Assembly: GCF_014837155.1 (NCBI RefSeq)
Contig: NZ_JACYHA010000022.1
Location: forward strand, 1 to 55,337
Direction of reading: 5' to 3'
Length of the DNA stretch: 55,337 bases
From: Litchfieldia stipae
Lineage (GTDB): Bacteria; Bacillota; Bacilli; Bacillales; Bacillaceae_L
Shown here: in pieces, positions 30,401 through 39,031 of the stretch
Layout of the letters: each line of letters opens with the position of its first letter
How positions within the stretch are numbered: position 1 is the stretch's first letter
Notes under the pieces: generated by a model
Seen by the model: only the letters and a program-made list of their open reading frames with translations
Databases searched by the model: none
Told to the model about the DNA's origin: nothing
Translations under genes and position numbers: made by a program

Positions 30401-30956
30401 GATAGATATCAAAGATCCCACCACGCAGGCTAAATTCACCAGGTGTTGCAACCATGGAGGTTCTCTCATACCCCATTTTAATTAGCTTCTCTAGAAGATG
30501 ATCTAAATCTATATCTTCTCCTACTTTTAGTTCAAGCTGACTTTGGAGCCATTGTGACTTATGAGGAAGATATCTCTTCATCCCTGCAACAGGAGCGATC
30601 ACAATCCCTCGTTTAGAAGCACTCCAATAATTAAGCGCTTCAATTCTCTGCCCCTTCAGCTCTGGACTAGAGACAGCAATCTCAGATGCAATTAGTTCAT
30701 TAACAGGATATAGAAATACTTCATCCTCAGTCACCAATGTCGTTAAGTCCTCATAGAGCTTTTGCGCTTGAAAGAGATTATGTGTAACTACAAGCAACGG
30801 ACGCTTCGTTTCTTTATATATTGAGGCGATTAAGACTGTTCGTGCCGAACCAGATAGACCAGCAACCAGCTGCTCCCTTAATCCACCATCCATTCCGTTT
30901 AAGATTGATTTAATTTCATCATTTTCGATAAAATATTTTTGTATTCCCGCTAACAA
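27420..30956 (-). CDS. mfd: Transcription-repair coupling factor Mfd
   Basis: Mfd removes RNA polymerase stalled at DNA lesions and recruits UvrA. The 1178-residue protein shows the full layout: UvrB-homology region (about 1-350, APGEFSLRGGIFDIYPLTEE), RNA polymerase interaction domain (about 495-570, GDHVVHVNHGIGKYLGIETL), SF2 helicase motor with Walker A GDVGYGKTEVAIRAA (about 650-664), DEEQ in LLIIDEEQRFGV, TATPIPRTL, and QLRGRVGRSN, then the TRCF C-terminal domain (about 1010-1110). The start is TTG with GGAGGGG 6 nt upstream. It follows fin. Confidence 0.98.
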   Translation of the reverse strand: MLAGIQKYFIENDEIKSILNGMDGGLREQLVAGLSGSARTVLIASIYKETKRPLLVVTHNLFQAQKLYEDLTTLVTEDEVFLYPVNELIASEIAVSSPELKGQRIEALNYWSASKRGIVIAPVAGMKRYLPHKSQWLQSQLELKVGEDIDLDHLLEKLIKMGYERTSMVATPGEFSLRGGIFDIYPLTEENPLRIELFDTEIDSIRTFSIDDQRSMGKLSSVMIGPATEILLDQGQIEEGIELLEAGLSKSLKKIKNESSKERLVENINHELELLKSGQQFGQIFKYISLFYKKPASLLDYLPANGAVILDEISRVFEMSDHLDKEEAEWYTNLLEDGEIIQGMKFSHEMTGFIQKSTQPFIYFSLFLRHVPHTNPQNILNLSCKQMQNFHGQMNVLKTEIERWKKGNHAVVLLGSNEDRVKKLEAVLDDYEIEGITVGSDTELTHGKVHIVLGDLNDGFELPLQKLAVITEEELFKKRLKKSKRKQKLSNAERIKSYSELQIGDHVVHVNHGIGKYLGIETLEINGVHKDYLNIRYQGTDQLYVPVDQIDQVQKYVGSEGKEPKIYKLGGSDWKRVKKKVESSVQDIADDLIKLYAEREASKGYAYSPDGDMQREFETAFAYQETEDQLRSIQEIKKDMESERPMDRLLCGDVGYGKTEVAIRAAFKAIMDGKQVAFLVPTTILAQQHYETIRERFQDFPISIGLLSRFRSRKQQNEVIKGLGTSAVDIVVGTHRILSKDITFRDLGLLIIDEEQRFGVTHKEKIKQLKANIDVLTLTATPIPRTLHMSMLGVRDLSVIETPPENRYPVQTYVVEYNGALIREAIERELARDGQVYFLYNRVEDIERKAEEISMLVPDARVAYAHGKMTENELESVILNFLDGQYDVLVTTTIIETGVDIPNVNTLIVHDADRMGLSQLYQLRGRVGRSNRIAYAYFTHRKDKVLTEVAERRLQAIKEFTELGSGFKIAMRDLSIRGAGNILGAQQHGFIDSVGFDLYSQMLKEAIEEKRGNGNVEKKINVEIDLEIDAYIPDAYLSDGHQKIEMYKRFRTISSIEDVEELKEEMVDRFGDYPREVELLFMIAEMKVYAAREQVESIKQNKQEITILISEQASQLIDGQKLFQLSNEFGRMISLGMEGSRLKIVLHTKNVSVDKWLDISQKMIKGLANVKKENVSTR

Positions 30957-31013
30957 GCTAAACCCCTCCTCCCTATGACATTCGATAGGGTTTCAAAAAT
31001 TAAATAATAAAAC

Positions 31014-31042
31014 AGAAAAATGCTTTGGTTGTTTGCCAAAGC
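31014..31042 (-). terminator. Intrinsic terminator of fin
   Basis: Stem GCTTTGG / CCAAAGC with a short CAAACAA loop and a T-run on the minus strand, just after the fin stop. Confidence 0.85.
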
Positions 31043-31048
31043 GAATAA

Positions 31049-31279
31049 CTATTGAATAAAACGTTCATATTGATGTAAATCTGGATTCCGTTCTAACGCT
31101 TCCTGACAGTCTTCACAAATCGTCTTAACATGAATATCACCCGTTGATTCGTATGTAATCATATCTTGTCTTTCATCATCTGTCAGTTGATGAAAGCCTA
31201 AACTATCAGTATATAAAGACATCTGGTCTATACTTCCAACCTTGACCCCACAATGGCGACAAAAGTAATGGAGTGCCAT
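31049..31279 (-). CDS. fin: Anti-sigma-F factor Fin
   Basis: Fin shuts off sigma-F so that sigma-G can take over in the forespore. The 76-residue protein has two zinc-binding Cys pairs, CRHCGVKVG (residues 8-16) and CEDC (about 55-58), as in B. subtilis Fin (YabK). It has a sigma-F-like promoter and its own terminator, making it a short autonomous unit between pth and mfd, which fits the known negative-feedback loop. Confidence 0.94.
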   Translation of the reverse strand: MALHYFCRHCGVKVGSIDQMSLYTDSLGFHQLTDDERQDMITYESTGDIHVKTICEDCQEALERNPDLHQYERFIQ

Positions 31280-31329
31280 AATCTAAATTCCTCCTAACTG
31301 AACATAGCAATAGAAAGTCTATTTTTTTC

Positions 31330-31359
31330 TATTATGAACAGTTAAGTGGTGCTTTATTC
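31330..31359 (-). promoter_or_regulatory. sigma-F-type promoter of fin
   Basis: Minus-strand GAATA (31355-31359), 15 bp, GTTCATAATA (31330-31339), matching the sigma-F pattern GYATA / GGNNANANTR at all but one or two positions, about 50 bp before the fin ATG. Such promoters may also be read by sigma-G. Confidence 0.62.
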
Positions 31360-31422
31360 ATCGTACCACTATTTTATGATAACCGTCTAATTTAACTTCA
31401 TGTACTCTTAAAAAATCGCACC

Positions 31423-31983
31423 TTATTGATTGAACTCATTCATGACCTGCAAAAAAGGTGTGGTTAACCACTTCTCACATGCACTTGCTGATTTCTTTAC
31501 GGACTCTTGAACCTCTTGAACTTCTTCCTCCAAGAATCGTCCCAATACATAGTCAGGCACCTTCATTCCATTTTTTGGACGGTCAATTCCAATTCGGATA
31601 CGATTAAATTCCTGTGTTCCTAAATGGGCGATGGTTGACTTAATTCCATTATGCCCACCTGCACTCCCCTTTGTGCGGATTCGGATTTTCCCAACAGGAA
31701 GGTCAAGATCATCATAAATCACAACTAGGTCCTCAACCTCTATGTCATAGTAATCTAGAACGGCTCTAATCGATTCGCCCGATAAATTCATATATGTAAG
31801 AGGCTTCAAAATTAGAACTCTTTGACCAAAAATATTCCCTATTCCGTATATTCCTTTATGCTTAGATTGATCTAACGGAATATTTAATCGGTTTGAAAGC
31901 TCATCAATGACTTTAAAGCCAACATTATGTCTTGTTTCTTCATATTGTTTTCCTGGATTACCCAGCCCAACGATACATTTCAT
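31423..31983 (-). CDS. pth: Peptidyl-tRNA hydrolase
   Basis: Pth recycles peptidyl-tRNA that drops off ribosomes; it is essential (B. subtilis spoVC). The 186-residue protein shows [19 protein letters not shown] with the catalytic His (about residue 20), [27 protein letters not shown] and [17 protein letters not shown], all standard. It follows ctc across a terminator, with fin next. Confidence 0.97.
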   Translation of the reverse strand: MKCIVGLGNPGKQYEETRHNVGFKVIDELSNRLNIPLDQSKHKGIYGIGNIFGQRVLILKPLTYMNLSGESIRAVLDYYDIEVEDLVVIYDDLDLPVGKIRIRTKGSAGGHNGIKSTIAHLGTQEFNRIRIGIDRPKNGMKVPDYVLGRFLEEEVQEVQESVKKSASACEKWLTTPFLQVMNEFNQ

Positions 31984-32011
31984 TATAGTCCCCCCTTAGA
32001 CCTTGAAGTGT

Positions 32012-32080
32012 AAAAAAAGCTGACCATATGGAAAGTATCTCAAATCACCTATACGTGATACAAGACACTAGCGGTCAGCC
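32012..32080 (-). terminator. Intrinsic terminator after ctc
   Basis: Outer stem AGGCTGACC / GGTCAGCT with a long inner stem and TTTTTTT tail on the minus strand, between ctc and pth. Confidence 0.85.
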
Positions 32081-32086
32081 TACATT

Positions 32087-32722
32087 TTATTCACCAGCTG
32101 GTGGTTCTTCTTCGCGTCCTTCTACTGATTCAGGGATTCCTTCTTCTTGCTCTTCACCAGTACTAATCTCTTCTTCCTGACGTGGAGCGAGTATTGAAGC
32201 AACTACCTGTTCTTTGTCTTGAAGAATTTCATAAGCACCTGTAGCTGGAAGATCACCTACAACAAGTGTTGCCCCTACTTCTAAGCTGCTTATATCAACC
32301 TCGATTGATTGTGGAATATCAGAAGGTAATGACTTAATTAAGAGTTGATGCAGAGGCTGCTGAAGTACGCCACCATCCTTCACTCCTATTGCATCTCCAA
32401 CTAAGTGAATCCCTACTTCTACTTCCACCTTCTCAGACATATTAACAATCTGGAAATCTGCATGAAGAACATCACCTTTAATCGAATCCTTTTGAATTTC
32501 GTGAATCATGACAGGATGCTGTTCCTGATTAACAGAAAGATTGATAATTCCATTTCTACCTGCTTCACGAATGGTTTTCAAGAATTCAATACTATTAATG
32601 TAAATAGGCTCACTTTTATTAGCTCCATTTAAAATCGCTGGTATATTTCCTTCTTGTCTAATTTTTCGTATACTCGAGTGTTTTTCCCCTGTTCGAGGCA
32701 TTGCTTCTAAACGAACTGCCAT
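32087..32722 (-). CDS. ctc: General stress protein Ctc, ribosomal protein bL25 (TL5/CTC form)
   Basis: Ctc binds 5S rRNA in the 50S subunit, especially under stress. Residues 1-95 form the L25 5S-binding domain (MAVRLEAMPRTGEKHSSIRK, IPAILNG, VMIHEIQKDSIKGDVLHADF), residues about 95-180 the TL5 C-terminal domain, and the last 30 residues are a Glu-rich acidic tail. At 211 residues it is the long form. A sigma-B-like promoter precedes it, which fits its stress induction in B. subtilis; it lies 81 bp after prs and may also be read from there. Confidence 0.95.
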   Translation of the reverse strand: MAVRLEAMPRTGEKHSSIRKIRQEGNIPAILNGANKSEPIYINSIEFLKTIREAGRNGIINLSVNQEQHPVMIHEIQKDSIKGDVLHADFQIVNMSEKVEVEVGIHLVGDAIGVKDGGVLQQPLHQLLIKSLPSDIPQSIEVDISSLEVGATLVVGDLPATGAYEILQDKEQVVASILAPRQEEEISTGEEQEEGIPESVEGREEEPPAGE

Positions 32723-32761
32723 GTTGTAAACCCTCCTAATATTTATCGTGATATCTATAAA

Positions 32762-32787
32762 ATATCCTAAACTTGGAAGGTCTAAAC
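32762..32787 (-). promoter_or_regulatory. sigma-B-type promoter of ctc
   Basis: Minus-strand GTTTAG (32782-32787), 14 bp, GGATAT (32762-32767), one mismatch per box from the sigma-B consensus GTTTAA / GGGTAT; ctc is the classic sigma-B target in B. subtilis. Confidence 0.72.
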
Positions 32788-32803
32788 AACATGTTTATAA
32801 AAA

Positions 32804-33757
32804 TCAATCAAAAAGAGTACTTACTGATTGATCCTCGTACACTCTAATAATCGCTTCACTAATTAGCTTAGCAACTGAAAGTTCAACGATCTTATCAATT
32901 TTCTTTTCCTCTGGTAATTCAATTGTATTTGTTACAACTAATTCTTTGATTTTTGAATTTTGAATTCTTTCAATAGCAGGTCCTGATAAGACTGGGTGAG
33001 TACAGCATGCGTATACCTCAGTTGCACCATTTTCGATCAATGCATTAGCTGCAAGGGTAATCGTACCTGCTGTATCAATGATATCATCAATAAGAATGGC
33101 CGTTTTCCCTTCAATATGCCCAACAATATTCATAATTTCAGCCACATTTGGTCGTGGTCTGCGCTTATCAATAATAGCAATCGGAGCTTTTAATCTGTCA
33201 GCAAGCTTACGTGTTCTTGTCACACCGCCATGGTCAGGAGAAACAATGACAATATCGTTAAGGTTTTTATTCTTGAAATAATCAGCTAAAATTGGTACAC
33301 CCATTAGATGATCAATTAAGATATCGAAAAACCCTTGAATCTGAGGAGCATGTAAATCTAATGTGATGACACGAGTTGCGCCAGCCGTTTCTAATAGATT
33401 AGCAATCAGCTTAGCTGTAATTGGCTCTCTAGCACGTGCTTTACGGTCTTGACGTGCATAGCCATAGTAAGGCATTACAATTGTGATTGTTTTTGCAGCC
33501 GCACGTTTTAGTGCATCAATCATAATTAATAATTCCATAATGTGTTCATTAACAGGTCCGCTTGTCGACTGAATCACAAAAACATCACAACCTCGAATAC
33601 TTTCTTCGATATTGATCTGAATTTCACCATCACTAAAACGATCTACAGAACATTTTCCAAGCTCTATTCCTACTTCTTTAGCAATTTCCTCAGCTAACCC
33701 GCGATTGGAATTTAACGAAAAGATTTTCAAACTAGAATTTAAATATTGTTTCGACAT
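32804..33757 (-). CDS. prs: Ribose-phosphate pyrophosphokinase (PRPP synthetase)
   Basis: Prs makes PRPP from ribose 5-phosphate and ATP for purine, pyrimidine, His and Trp synthesis. The ATG at 33757 gives 317 residues, the B. subtilis length, with [13 protein letters not shown] and [17 protein letters not shown] near the start, the flexible loop [20 protein letters not shown] (about 97-116), [15 protein letters not shown], and the PRPP motif [13 protein letters not shown] (about 218-230). It follows glmU by 27 bp and is cotranscribed with it. Its product is used by PabB's pathway, HprT and the regulator PurR in the same window. Confidence 0.97.
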   Translation of the reverse strand: MSKQYLNSSLKIFSLNSNRGLAEEIAKEVGIELGKCSVDRFSDGEIQINIEESIRGCDVFVIQSTSGPVNEHIMELLIMIDALKRAAAKTITIVMPYYGYARQDRKARAREPITAKLIANLLETAGATRVITLDLHAPQIQGFFDILIDHLMGVPILADYFKNKNLNDIVIVSPDHGGVTRTRKLADRLKAPIAIIDKRRPRPNVAEIMNIVGHIEGKTAILIDDIIDTAGTITLAANALIENGATEVYACCTHPVLSGPAIERIQNSKIKELVVTNTIELPEEKKIDKIVELSVAKLISEAIIRVYEDQSVSTLFD

Positions 33758-33784
33758 GTTAATTAAAGCCTCCATTAGGAATTA

Positions 33785-35158
33785 TTATTCATTTTTATTT
33801 AATTTATCTATATAGTTTTCCTTATTTACCTGTCTTGCTCGGGCAATCGATAATGCTTTGCTTGGGACATCTTGATTGATCGTTGACCCTGCGGCAATAT
33901 ATGCATCCTTCCCAATTGTAACAGGTGCAATTAGATTCGAATTACAACCGACGAATACACCATCTTCTATTTTTGTCAGATACTTATTCTTACCATCATA
34001 ATTAACAGTAATGGTACCACAGCCGATATTCACATCTGCGCCAACTTCAGCATCGCCAATATAGCTTAGATGAGAAGCCTTACTTCCCTTCCCAAACACA
34101 GCTTTCTTAAGTTCAACAAAGTTACCTACTTTTACTTCATCATCAATCATAGAATCTGGTCTAATATGTGCGAATGGCCCAATATTTACATCATTTCCAA
34201 TACTGCTATTATGTGCAACTGATTGTCTTATAACCGTTCTTTCTCCAATCTTACACTCTCTAATTTCAGTATGTGGACCAATTTCACAATTTGATGCAAT
34301 GCTCGAAGACCCTGAAATAATCGTTCCTGGAAGAATCACAGTATCCTGACCAATAGATACATCTGCACCAATATACGTATTGTCAGGATCAATGATAGTA
34401 ACCCCATTAAGCATATGCTGTTTGTTAATGCGGAGCTTCATCGTTTTTTCTGCCTGACTTAATGCATATCGATCATTGACCCCTAATGTTTCAGCGAAAC
34501 TCATTGTCTGATAGGCTGAAACGATATGCCCTTGATTTTTCAAGATTTCAATGACATCTGGTAAATAATATTCACCTTGTACATTGTGATTTGAAACGTT
34601 CTTTAGAGCATCGAATAATAATTGATTATCAAAGCAATACGTACCTGTATTGATTTCTCGGACAGAGCGCTCTTGCTCACTAGCATCCTTATGTTCGACA
34701 ATCTTCTCGACATTCCCATTCTCGTCTCGAATAATACGACCGTAACCTGTTGGATCCTCTGCATGAGCAGTAAGAATCGTCGCCTTAGCACCGACTTGCT
34801 CATGGTGCTTTAACAATTCTTCCATCGTCGTAGAAGTAATTAATGGTGTATCACCACATACAACTAATGTGACGCCTTCTTGCCCTTCTAAAAGCGGAGC
34901 AGCTTGCATCACAGCATGTGCAGTCCCTAGCTGTTCCTCTTGTAAAGCATATTCACTACTCTCCCCTAGCTGTGACTTCACTAACTCAGCTCCATGGCCA
35001 ATTATCGTCACTAACTTCTGTGTCTGTAGTGCAGCCACTTGATCAACGACATGTTGAACCATTGGTTTACCACAAACTGGGTGTAGCACTTTATATAATT
35101 TAGACTTCATTCTTGTTCCTTGACCTGCTGCTAAAATCACCGCAAACCGATTTGTCAT
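33785..35158 (-). CDS. glmU: Bifunctional GlmU: glucosamine-1-P acetyltransferase / GlcNAc-1-P uridyltransferase
   Basis: GlmU makes UDP-GlcNAc for peptidoglycan and wall polymers. The N-terminal uridyltransferase domain (about 1-230) shows [20 protein letters not shown] and VCGDTPLI; the C-terminal half (about 250-450) is a left-handed beta-helix of hexapeptide repeats with the acetyl-CoA site ([28 protein letters not shown]). The 457-residue length is normal. B. subtilis calls it gcaD. The 221-bp gap between it and the spoVG stop holds the spoVG terminator and an AT-rich stretch in which a glmU promoter is expected but not defined. Confidence 0.97.
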   Translation of the reverse strand: MTNRFAVILAAGQGTRMKSKLYKVLHPVCGKPMVQHVVDQVAALQTQKLVTIIGHGAELVKSQLGESSEYALQEEQLGTAHAVMQAAPLLEGQEGVTLVVCGDTPLITSTTMEELLKHHEQVGAKATILTAHAEDPTGYGRIIRDENGNVEKIVEHKDASEQERSVREINTGTYCFDNQLLFDALKNVSNHNVQGEYYLPDVIEILKNQGHIVSAYQTMSFAETLGVNDRYALSQAEKTMKLRINKQHMLNGVTIIDPDNTYIGADVSIGQDTVILPGTIISGSSSIASNCEIGPHTEIRECKIGERTVIRQSVAHNSSIGNDVNIGPFAHIRPDSMIDDEVKVGNFVELKKAVFGKGSKASHLSYIGDAEVGADVNIGCGTITVNYDGKNKYLTKIEDGVFVGCNSNLIAPVTIGKDAYIAAGSTINQDVPSKALSIARARQVNKENYIDKLNKNE

Positions 35159-35330
35159 TTTAGGCCTCCAATAACCTTTTTATCCATTACGAATATATCT
35201 TAAAAACCGTACTATTTCAAGGAAACATACAAAACTCTATGATTAAGTTAAAAATAAGTGAAGGATTATCATTATGATGAGGGAATTAGGAGAATGGTGC
35301 GAAGGATTTTTAAGAGATTTAATTAGTAGA

Positions 35331-35361
35331 AAAAAAGAGCCTATACTTGATGTAGGCTCTT
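35331..35361 (-). terminator. Intrinsic terminator of spoVG
   Basis: Stem AGAGCCTACAT / ATAGGCTCT with TTTTTTT on the minus strand, 18 bp past the spoVG stop. Confidence 0.88.
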
Positions 35362-35379
35362 CGATGTTTTATTTAAATG

Positions 35380-35670
35380 TTACGATGCTCCAGCTTCTTC
35401 AAACTCAACTTCTAATTCACCTAGACGGTGATACTCAGCTAGTACAGCATCTTGAATCTTTCCACGTGTACTTGAATTAATTGGATGCGCAATATCTCTA
35501 AACTCTCCATCAGGAGTACGCTTACTTGGCATTGCAACAAACAAACCATTGTTTCCATCAATCACTCGAATATCATGAACAACAAATTCATGATCTAATG
35601 TAATCGAAGCAATCGCTCTCATACGGCCTTCGGTATTCACACGGCGTAATCTTACGTCAGTTACTTCCAT
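35380..35670 (-). CDS. spoVG: Regulatory protein SpoVG
   Basis: SpoVG is a small nucleic-acid-binding regulator affecting asymmetric division and cortex formation. The 96-residue protein has the conserved [19 protein letters not shown] start and [20 protein letters not shown] block (about 37-56), and an acidic C terminus. The ATG at 35670 has AAGGTGGTGA upstream; two GTG codons four residues earlier are part of that site. A sigma-H promoter with an AT-rich upstream block precedes it, as in the B. subtilis gene repressed by AbrB. Confidence 0.96.
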   Translation of the reverse strand: MEVTDVRLRRVNTEGRMRAIASITLDHEFVVHDIRVIDGNNGLFVAMPSKRTPDGEFRDIAHPINSSTRGKIQDAVLAEYHRLGELEVEFEEAGAS

Positions 35671-35725
35671 TCTGTTCACCACCTTTTTCCGTTGATAATA
35701 AACAAAGATAAAACTTAGTTATATT

Positions 35726-35750
35726 ATTCAACTAAAATTCTTAATCTCCT
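35726..35750 (-). promoter_or_regulatory. sigma-H promoter of spoVG
   Basis: Minus-strand GCAGGAGAT (-35 core AGGAGAT, 35744-35750), 11 bp, GTTGAAT (-10 core GAAT, 35726-35729), fitting the sigma-H pattern RNAGGAWWW / RNNGAAT. Directly upstream (35751-35790) is a block of A/T runs in the place where B. subtilis spoVG has its AbrB-binding AT box. Confidence 0.8.
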
Positions 35751-35816
35751 GCATAAACAGAAAAAATTTTTAATTTTTTTCAAAATTTGGTGAACAGATG
35801 GAATTTTTAACGAAAC

Positions 35817-36191
35817 TTACTTAACAAGCGCAATTAATTCAATTTCTACTAGGACATCTTTTGGCAGGCGAGCTACCTCTACACAAGAACGAGCTGGCTT
35901 ATGAGACGAGAAATAAGTTCCATAGACCTCATTTAAATCAGCAAAGTCATCCATGTTTTTGATAAAAACAGTCGCTTTCACAACCGACTCAAACGAAGCT
36001 CCTGCTGCTTTTAATACGGCAGCTAAATTTTGAAAGACTTGTTCTGCTTGTTCTTTAATTCCACCTTCAACTAACTGCCCTTCAGCTGTTAGAGGAATTT
36101 GCCCTGAACTATAAAACATATTGTTTACGACAATTCCTTGTGAATATGGTCCGATGGCTTGTGGTGCATCATTTGTTTGAACAATTTTCAT
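35817..36191 (-). CDS. ridA: RidA/YjgF-family enamine/imine deaminase
   Basis: RidA hydrolyses reactive 2-aminoacrylate and related imines produced by PLP enzymes; the B. subtilis member (YabJ) was also linked to purine regulation with PurR. The 124-residue protein shows [33 protein letters not shown] and the signature [20 protein letters not shown] (with the substrate-binding Arg, about residue 105). It overlaps purR by 4 nt. Confidence 0.94.
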   Translation of the reverse strand: MKIVQTNDAPQAIGPYSQGIVVNNMFYSSGQIPLTAEGQLVEGGIKEQAEQVFQNLAAVLKAAGASFESVVKATVFIKNMDDFADLNEVYGTYFSSHKPARSCVEVARLPKDVLVEIELIALVK

Positions 36192-37063
36192 TTCTCTTCC
36201 TCCATTTCAATTTCATTTGAATGATCAATCTCTTGAATATCCTTTAAAAAATTAAAATAATTCCCAAGTTCAAGTTGAATTTGCTTTTCTTTTACATCTA
36301 CACGAGTCAATTTGACCAAGGAAATATACTCATCAACTAAACGCTCTTCAATATCCTCAGATTCAACCAGTACACCAATACCTGCTACATTGGCATTGAA
36401 TTCTTCAAGGATATTAATCATTCCATTGATGGTACCACCAGCCTTCATGAAGTCATCAATAATTAGAACATTAGAGCCTTCCTGAAGACTTCGCTTCGCT
36501 AGTCCCATCGTTTGAATGCGCTTTGAAGAACCTGAAACATAATTGATACTTACTGTTGATCCTTCAGTTACCTTGCTATCACGTCTAACAATGACAACAG
36601 GAACATTTAAATAATTGGCTACTGCATAAGCAAGGGGAATCCCCTTTGTGGCAACCGTCATGACAACATCGATTTCGCGGCCACTATATACAGAAGCATA
36701 TAACTTTCCAATTTGATTCACAAGCTTTGGATTCCCAAGGAGATCCGTTAAGTATAAATAACCACCTGGTAAGATTCGTTCTGGTTTAGCAATTTGTTCA
36801 CAAAGATGATCAATAAATGCTTTTGCTTCACTTACACCGATATGCGGAATAAATCGAACACCACCCGCTGCTCCTGCTACCGTTAAAAGCGTACCAATCC
36901 CTTGCTGCTCAAATGTTTGCTTAATGATGGTTAAATCTTCACTGATTGAAGATTTTGCTGAATCATATCGATCTGCAAAATAAGACAGAGATACTAAATG
37001 CTGCGGATGCTCCAGCAAGTAATTCGTCATATCTACCAGTCTACTGCTGCGACGAAATTTCAT
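36188..37063 (-). CDS. purR: Purine operon repressor PurR
   Basis: PurR represses purine synthesis and transport genes and is released by PRPP. The N-terminal winged helix (about 1-74; [38 protein letters not shown]) is followed by a phosphoribosyltransferase-like domain with PRPP loop [16 protein letters not shown] (about 199-214). Length 291 is close to the B. subtilis 285. A PurBox pair overlaps its own promoter, so it is probably autoregulated. ridA follows with a 4-nt overlap. Confidence 0.96.
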   Translation of the reverse strand: MKFRRSSRLVDMTNYLLEHPQHLVSLSYFADRYDSAKSSISEDLTIIKQTFEQQGIGTLLTVAGAAGGVRFIPHIGVSEAKAFIDHLCEQIAKPERILPGGYLYLTDLLGNPKLVNQIGKLYASVYSGREIDVVMTVATKGIPLAYAVANYLNVPVVIVRRDSKVTEGSTVSINYVSGSSKRIQTMGLAKRSLQEGSNVLIIDDFMKAGGTINGMINILEEFNANVAGIGVLVESEDIEERLVDEYISLVKLTRVDVKEKQIQLELGNYFNFLKDIQEIDHSNEIEMEEEK

Positions 37064-37081
37064 TTTTATAATACCTCCACA

Positions 37082-37132
37082 AAATCCGAATATTTAATAG
37101 TAAATATACCATTAATATACGGATTTAATCAA
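37082..37132 (-). promoter_or_regulatory. purR promoter overlapped by an inverted PurBox pair
   Basis: Minus-strand -35 TTGATT (37127-37132), 18 bp, -10 TATATT (37103-37108). Two PurBox-like sequences in opposite orientation, AAATCCGAATATT (37082-37094, plus strand) and AAATCCGTATATT (37114-37126, minus strand), each close to AWWWCCGAACWWT, sit 19 bp apart around and inside the promoter. Confidence 0.75.
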
Positions 37133-37994
37133 GCGTATTTCGCTCTCCTATTAATCGTACAGCATATACTTGATCACAGAAGCCTCGCAACCCATTATAG
37201 ATCCTCTGCATTCTCGAATCATGCTGAACTAATCCAAAGACAGTGGGGCCACTTCCGCTCATTAAAACCGCATCTGCTCCAAATTTCTTCATTTGGTCCT
37301 TAATGTTCGCTACTTCAGGATGCATCTTTAACGTAACATCTTCTAATACATTTCCAACTAGACTGCAAATATCCTGGTAGCTTTGATTCTTAATTGCCTT
37401 AACCATTCCATCTACATTAGGATGGTTAATCGTGTCTAATGAAAGATTTTTGTAGACATCCGCTGTCGATACTCCAATTGAAGGTTTAGCAAGAATCACC
37501 CAACAATGTGGCGGTGATTCAATATGTTCAATCTTCTCTCCTCGACCTGTAGCAATGGCCGTTCCTCCATACACGCAAAAAGAAACATCCGATCCAATTT
37601 CCGCTCCGATTTCTGCAAGCTCGTCCAAACTTAACTGCAAGTTCCAAAGCTTATTCAATCCTCTTAATGTAGCAGCTGCATCGCTACTTCCTCCAGCCAA
37701 ACCTGCAGCTACAGGAATCGCCTTCATAATCGTAATAGATACACCACTCTTAACGTTATATCGTTTTTTCAACAGATTGGCTGCCTGAAATGCAAGATTT
37801 CGATTATCGTCTGGCACATATCGGCTATGAGAGATAATCTTAATTTTATCCTCTTGTAATTTCACTAGCTCAATTCGGTCTGCAAGATCAATGGTTGTCA
37901 TGATCATTTTTACCTCATGAAAACCATCAGACCGCTTTCCTAGGACATCAAGCGCCAAGTTGATTTTCGCCGGAGCTTTTACTAATAATTTCAC
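37125..37994 (-). CDS. ispE: 4-diphosphocytidyl-2-C-methyl-D-erythritol kinase
   Basis: IspE is the fourth enzyme of the MEP isoprenoid pathway. The GHMP-kinase protein shows the active-site start [19 protein letters not shown], the ATP loop [20 protein letters not shown] (about 95-114), and [10 protein letters not shown] in the C-terminal half. I prefer the GTG at 37994, with AGGTGGA upstream and the B. subtilis length of 289; a GTG three codons earlier overlaps that site. The purR -35 region lies at its 3' end. Confidence 0.96.
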   Translation of the reverse strand: MKLLVKAPAKINLALDVLGKRSDGFHEVKMIMTTIDLADRIELVKLQEDKIKIISHSRYVPDDNRNLAFQAANLLKKRYNVKSGVSITIMKAIPVAAGLAGGSSDAAATLRGLNKLWNLQLSLDELAEIGAEIGSDVSFCVYGGTAIATGRGEKIEHIESPPHCWVILAKPSIGVSTADVYKNLSLDTINHPNVDGMVKAIKNQSYQDICSLVGNVLEDVTLKMHPEVANIKDQMKKFGADAVLMSGSGPTVFGLVQHDSRMQRIYNGLRGFCDQVYAVRLIGERNTLD

Positions 37995-38159
37995 TAAATC
38001 CACCTACTTCGTCATTCACTTCATAAAAATTGCTTGGCTAACGTCTCAAAAGCATTGATTAATATGTACATTTCTCCACTCAATTTCATGTTATTACCGA
38101 TATTGTACCACAAAATAAATTAGAAAAATGCTACATTCGACACGCGTGTATTTTATTGC

Positions 38160-38188
38160 AAAAAAAGCCGAAGCGAAAGCTCCGGCTG
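38160..38188 (-). terminator. Intrinsic terminator of sspF
   Basis: Stem AGCCGGAGC / GCTTCGGCT with TTTTTTT on the minus strand, after the sspF stop. Confidence 0.92.
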
Positions 38189-38215
38189 TTAAGTTATGTG
38201 ATGAATATCAAATGA

Positions 38216-38404
38216 TTAGGATTTCGACTTTCCATTCGAAGCTAATTGGTTTTGGGCAATTTCAATGGCCCTTTTGACCATATTACCAGCTTCTGTTGCC
38301 TTAATAGCTCCCCATCCTTCATCGTGGACCCTGTTATAAAAGCCTAAATCCTTTGCTAATTCTTCTTTAAATTGGTTTGACATTAACCCTTTTCGCCTAC
38401 TCAT
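38216..38404 (-). CDS. sspF: Small acid-soluble spore protein SspF, alpha/beta type
   Basis: A 62-residue DNA-coating spore protein. The alpha/beta SASP signature is clear: [20 protein letters not shown] (about 15-34, with the GPR protease-type site region) and [15 protein letters not shown] (about 40-54). The ATG has AAAGGAG upstream at a rather long distance of 12 nt. It is flanked by its own sigma-G-like promoter and terminator. Confidence 0.95.
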   Translation of the reverse strand: MSRRKGLMSNQFKEELAKDLGFYNRVHDEGWGAIKATEAGNMVKRAIEIAQNQLASNGKSKS

Positions 38405-38455
38405 ACGAAAGACAGCTCCTTTTCATCTCACCAAATAAAAGCTAGTTACTTTCAT

Positions 38456-38485
38456 TAGTATTTGAAGGGTTGTGCCTATATTATG
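38456..38485 (-). promoter_or_regulatory. Candidate sigma-G promoter of sspF
   Basis: Minus-strand CATAAT (38480-38485), 17 bp, AATACTA (38456-38462). The -10 fits sigma-G well, the -35 less well. Confidence 0.5.
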
Positions 38486-38510
38486 TATACTTTTTGATTT
38501 TTTGGTAAAC

Positions 38511-38537
38511 AAAAAGCAGCAAACCAATGTCTACTGC
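38511..38537 (-). terminator. Possible weak terminator of veg
   Basis: GCAG / CTGC stem with partial inner pairing and a TTTTT tail on the minus strand, overlapping the veg stop codon. Confidence 0.4.
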
Positions 38538-38800
38538 CCACTTATCGCTAAATTCCCAGTTGTCTCATCAAAAAATGTAAGTTGAACGGTTTCAGTTAAT
38601 ACGTCTGCATAGCTATAAGATACTCTCTCAAATGAATTCTCATCCTGATCAAGTTCTATTACAAACACTGAGGGATATGTTTCCGCAAGCACTCCAGAGC
38701 GCTCTATCGTTTTTCTACGACCACCATTAGCTTTTAATGTAAGTCGCTTGCCAAGATTAAAGTCTAAATTCTTTTTAATATCTAGCAACGTTTTACCCAT
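38531..38800 (-). CDS. veg: Veg protein (biofilm-related, highly transcribed)
   Basis: An 89-residue protein of the Veg family (SH3-like small barrel), with [39 protein letters not shown] and [21 protein letters not shown]. In B. subtilis Veg promotes biofilm gene expression by opposing SinR, and its promoter is among the strongest known. Two consecutive strong promoters lie upstream here. It sits between yabG and sspF, the conserved position. Confidence 0.94.
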   Translation of the reverse strand: MGKTLLDIKKNLDFNLGKRLTLKANGGRRKTIERSGVLAETYPSVFVIELDQDENSFERVSYSYADVLTETVQLTFFDETTGNLAISGQ

Positions 38801-38821
38801 TCACTCCACCTCACTATATGT

Positions 38822-38892
38822 AGTATAACACACCGAACAAAATTTTGTCAAACAAAATTTAAATTATAACAGTGAAACAATTTGATTGTCAA
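38822..38892 (-). promoter_or_regulatory. Two tandem strong sigma-A promoters of veg
   Basis: Proximal: minus-strand TTGACA (38846-38851), 18 bp, TATACT (38822-38827). Distal: TTGACA (38887-38892), 18 bp, TATAAT (38863-38868). Both -35 boxes are consensus and the pair is 41 bp apart, about four helical turns. Confidence 0.85.
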
Positions 38893-38988
38893 TCATTATT
38901 TTACAACAAAATTTTCACCTTACTACCAATATTGTGTACGAGATTTCCTGAAATATGTAAGCAATTTTAAAAATTTTTAAACGAACCC

Positions 38989-39027
38989 AAAAGCTACCTC
39001 AAATAAGTAGGTTTGAGGCTAGCTTTT
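38989..39027 (-). terminator. Stem-loop after yabG, probable terminator
   Basis: A 15-bp stem AAAAGCTAGCCTCAAA / TTTGAGGTAGCTTTT directly after the yabG stop. No clean T-run follows on the minus strand, so termination efficiency is uncertain. Confidence 0.6.
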
Positions 39028-39031
39028 AGGA

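Noticed and set aside
35274-35480. Plus-strand ORF of 68 codons overlapping the spoVG 3' end
   Set aside because: It runs through the spoVG terminator stem and into spoVG antisense; it matches no family I know and has no promoter.
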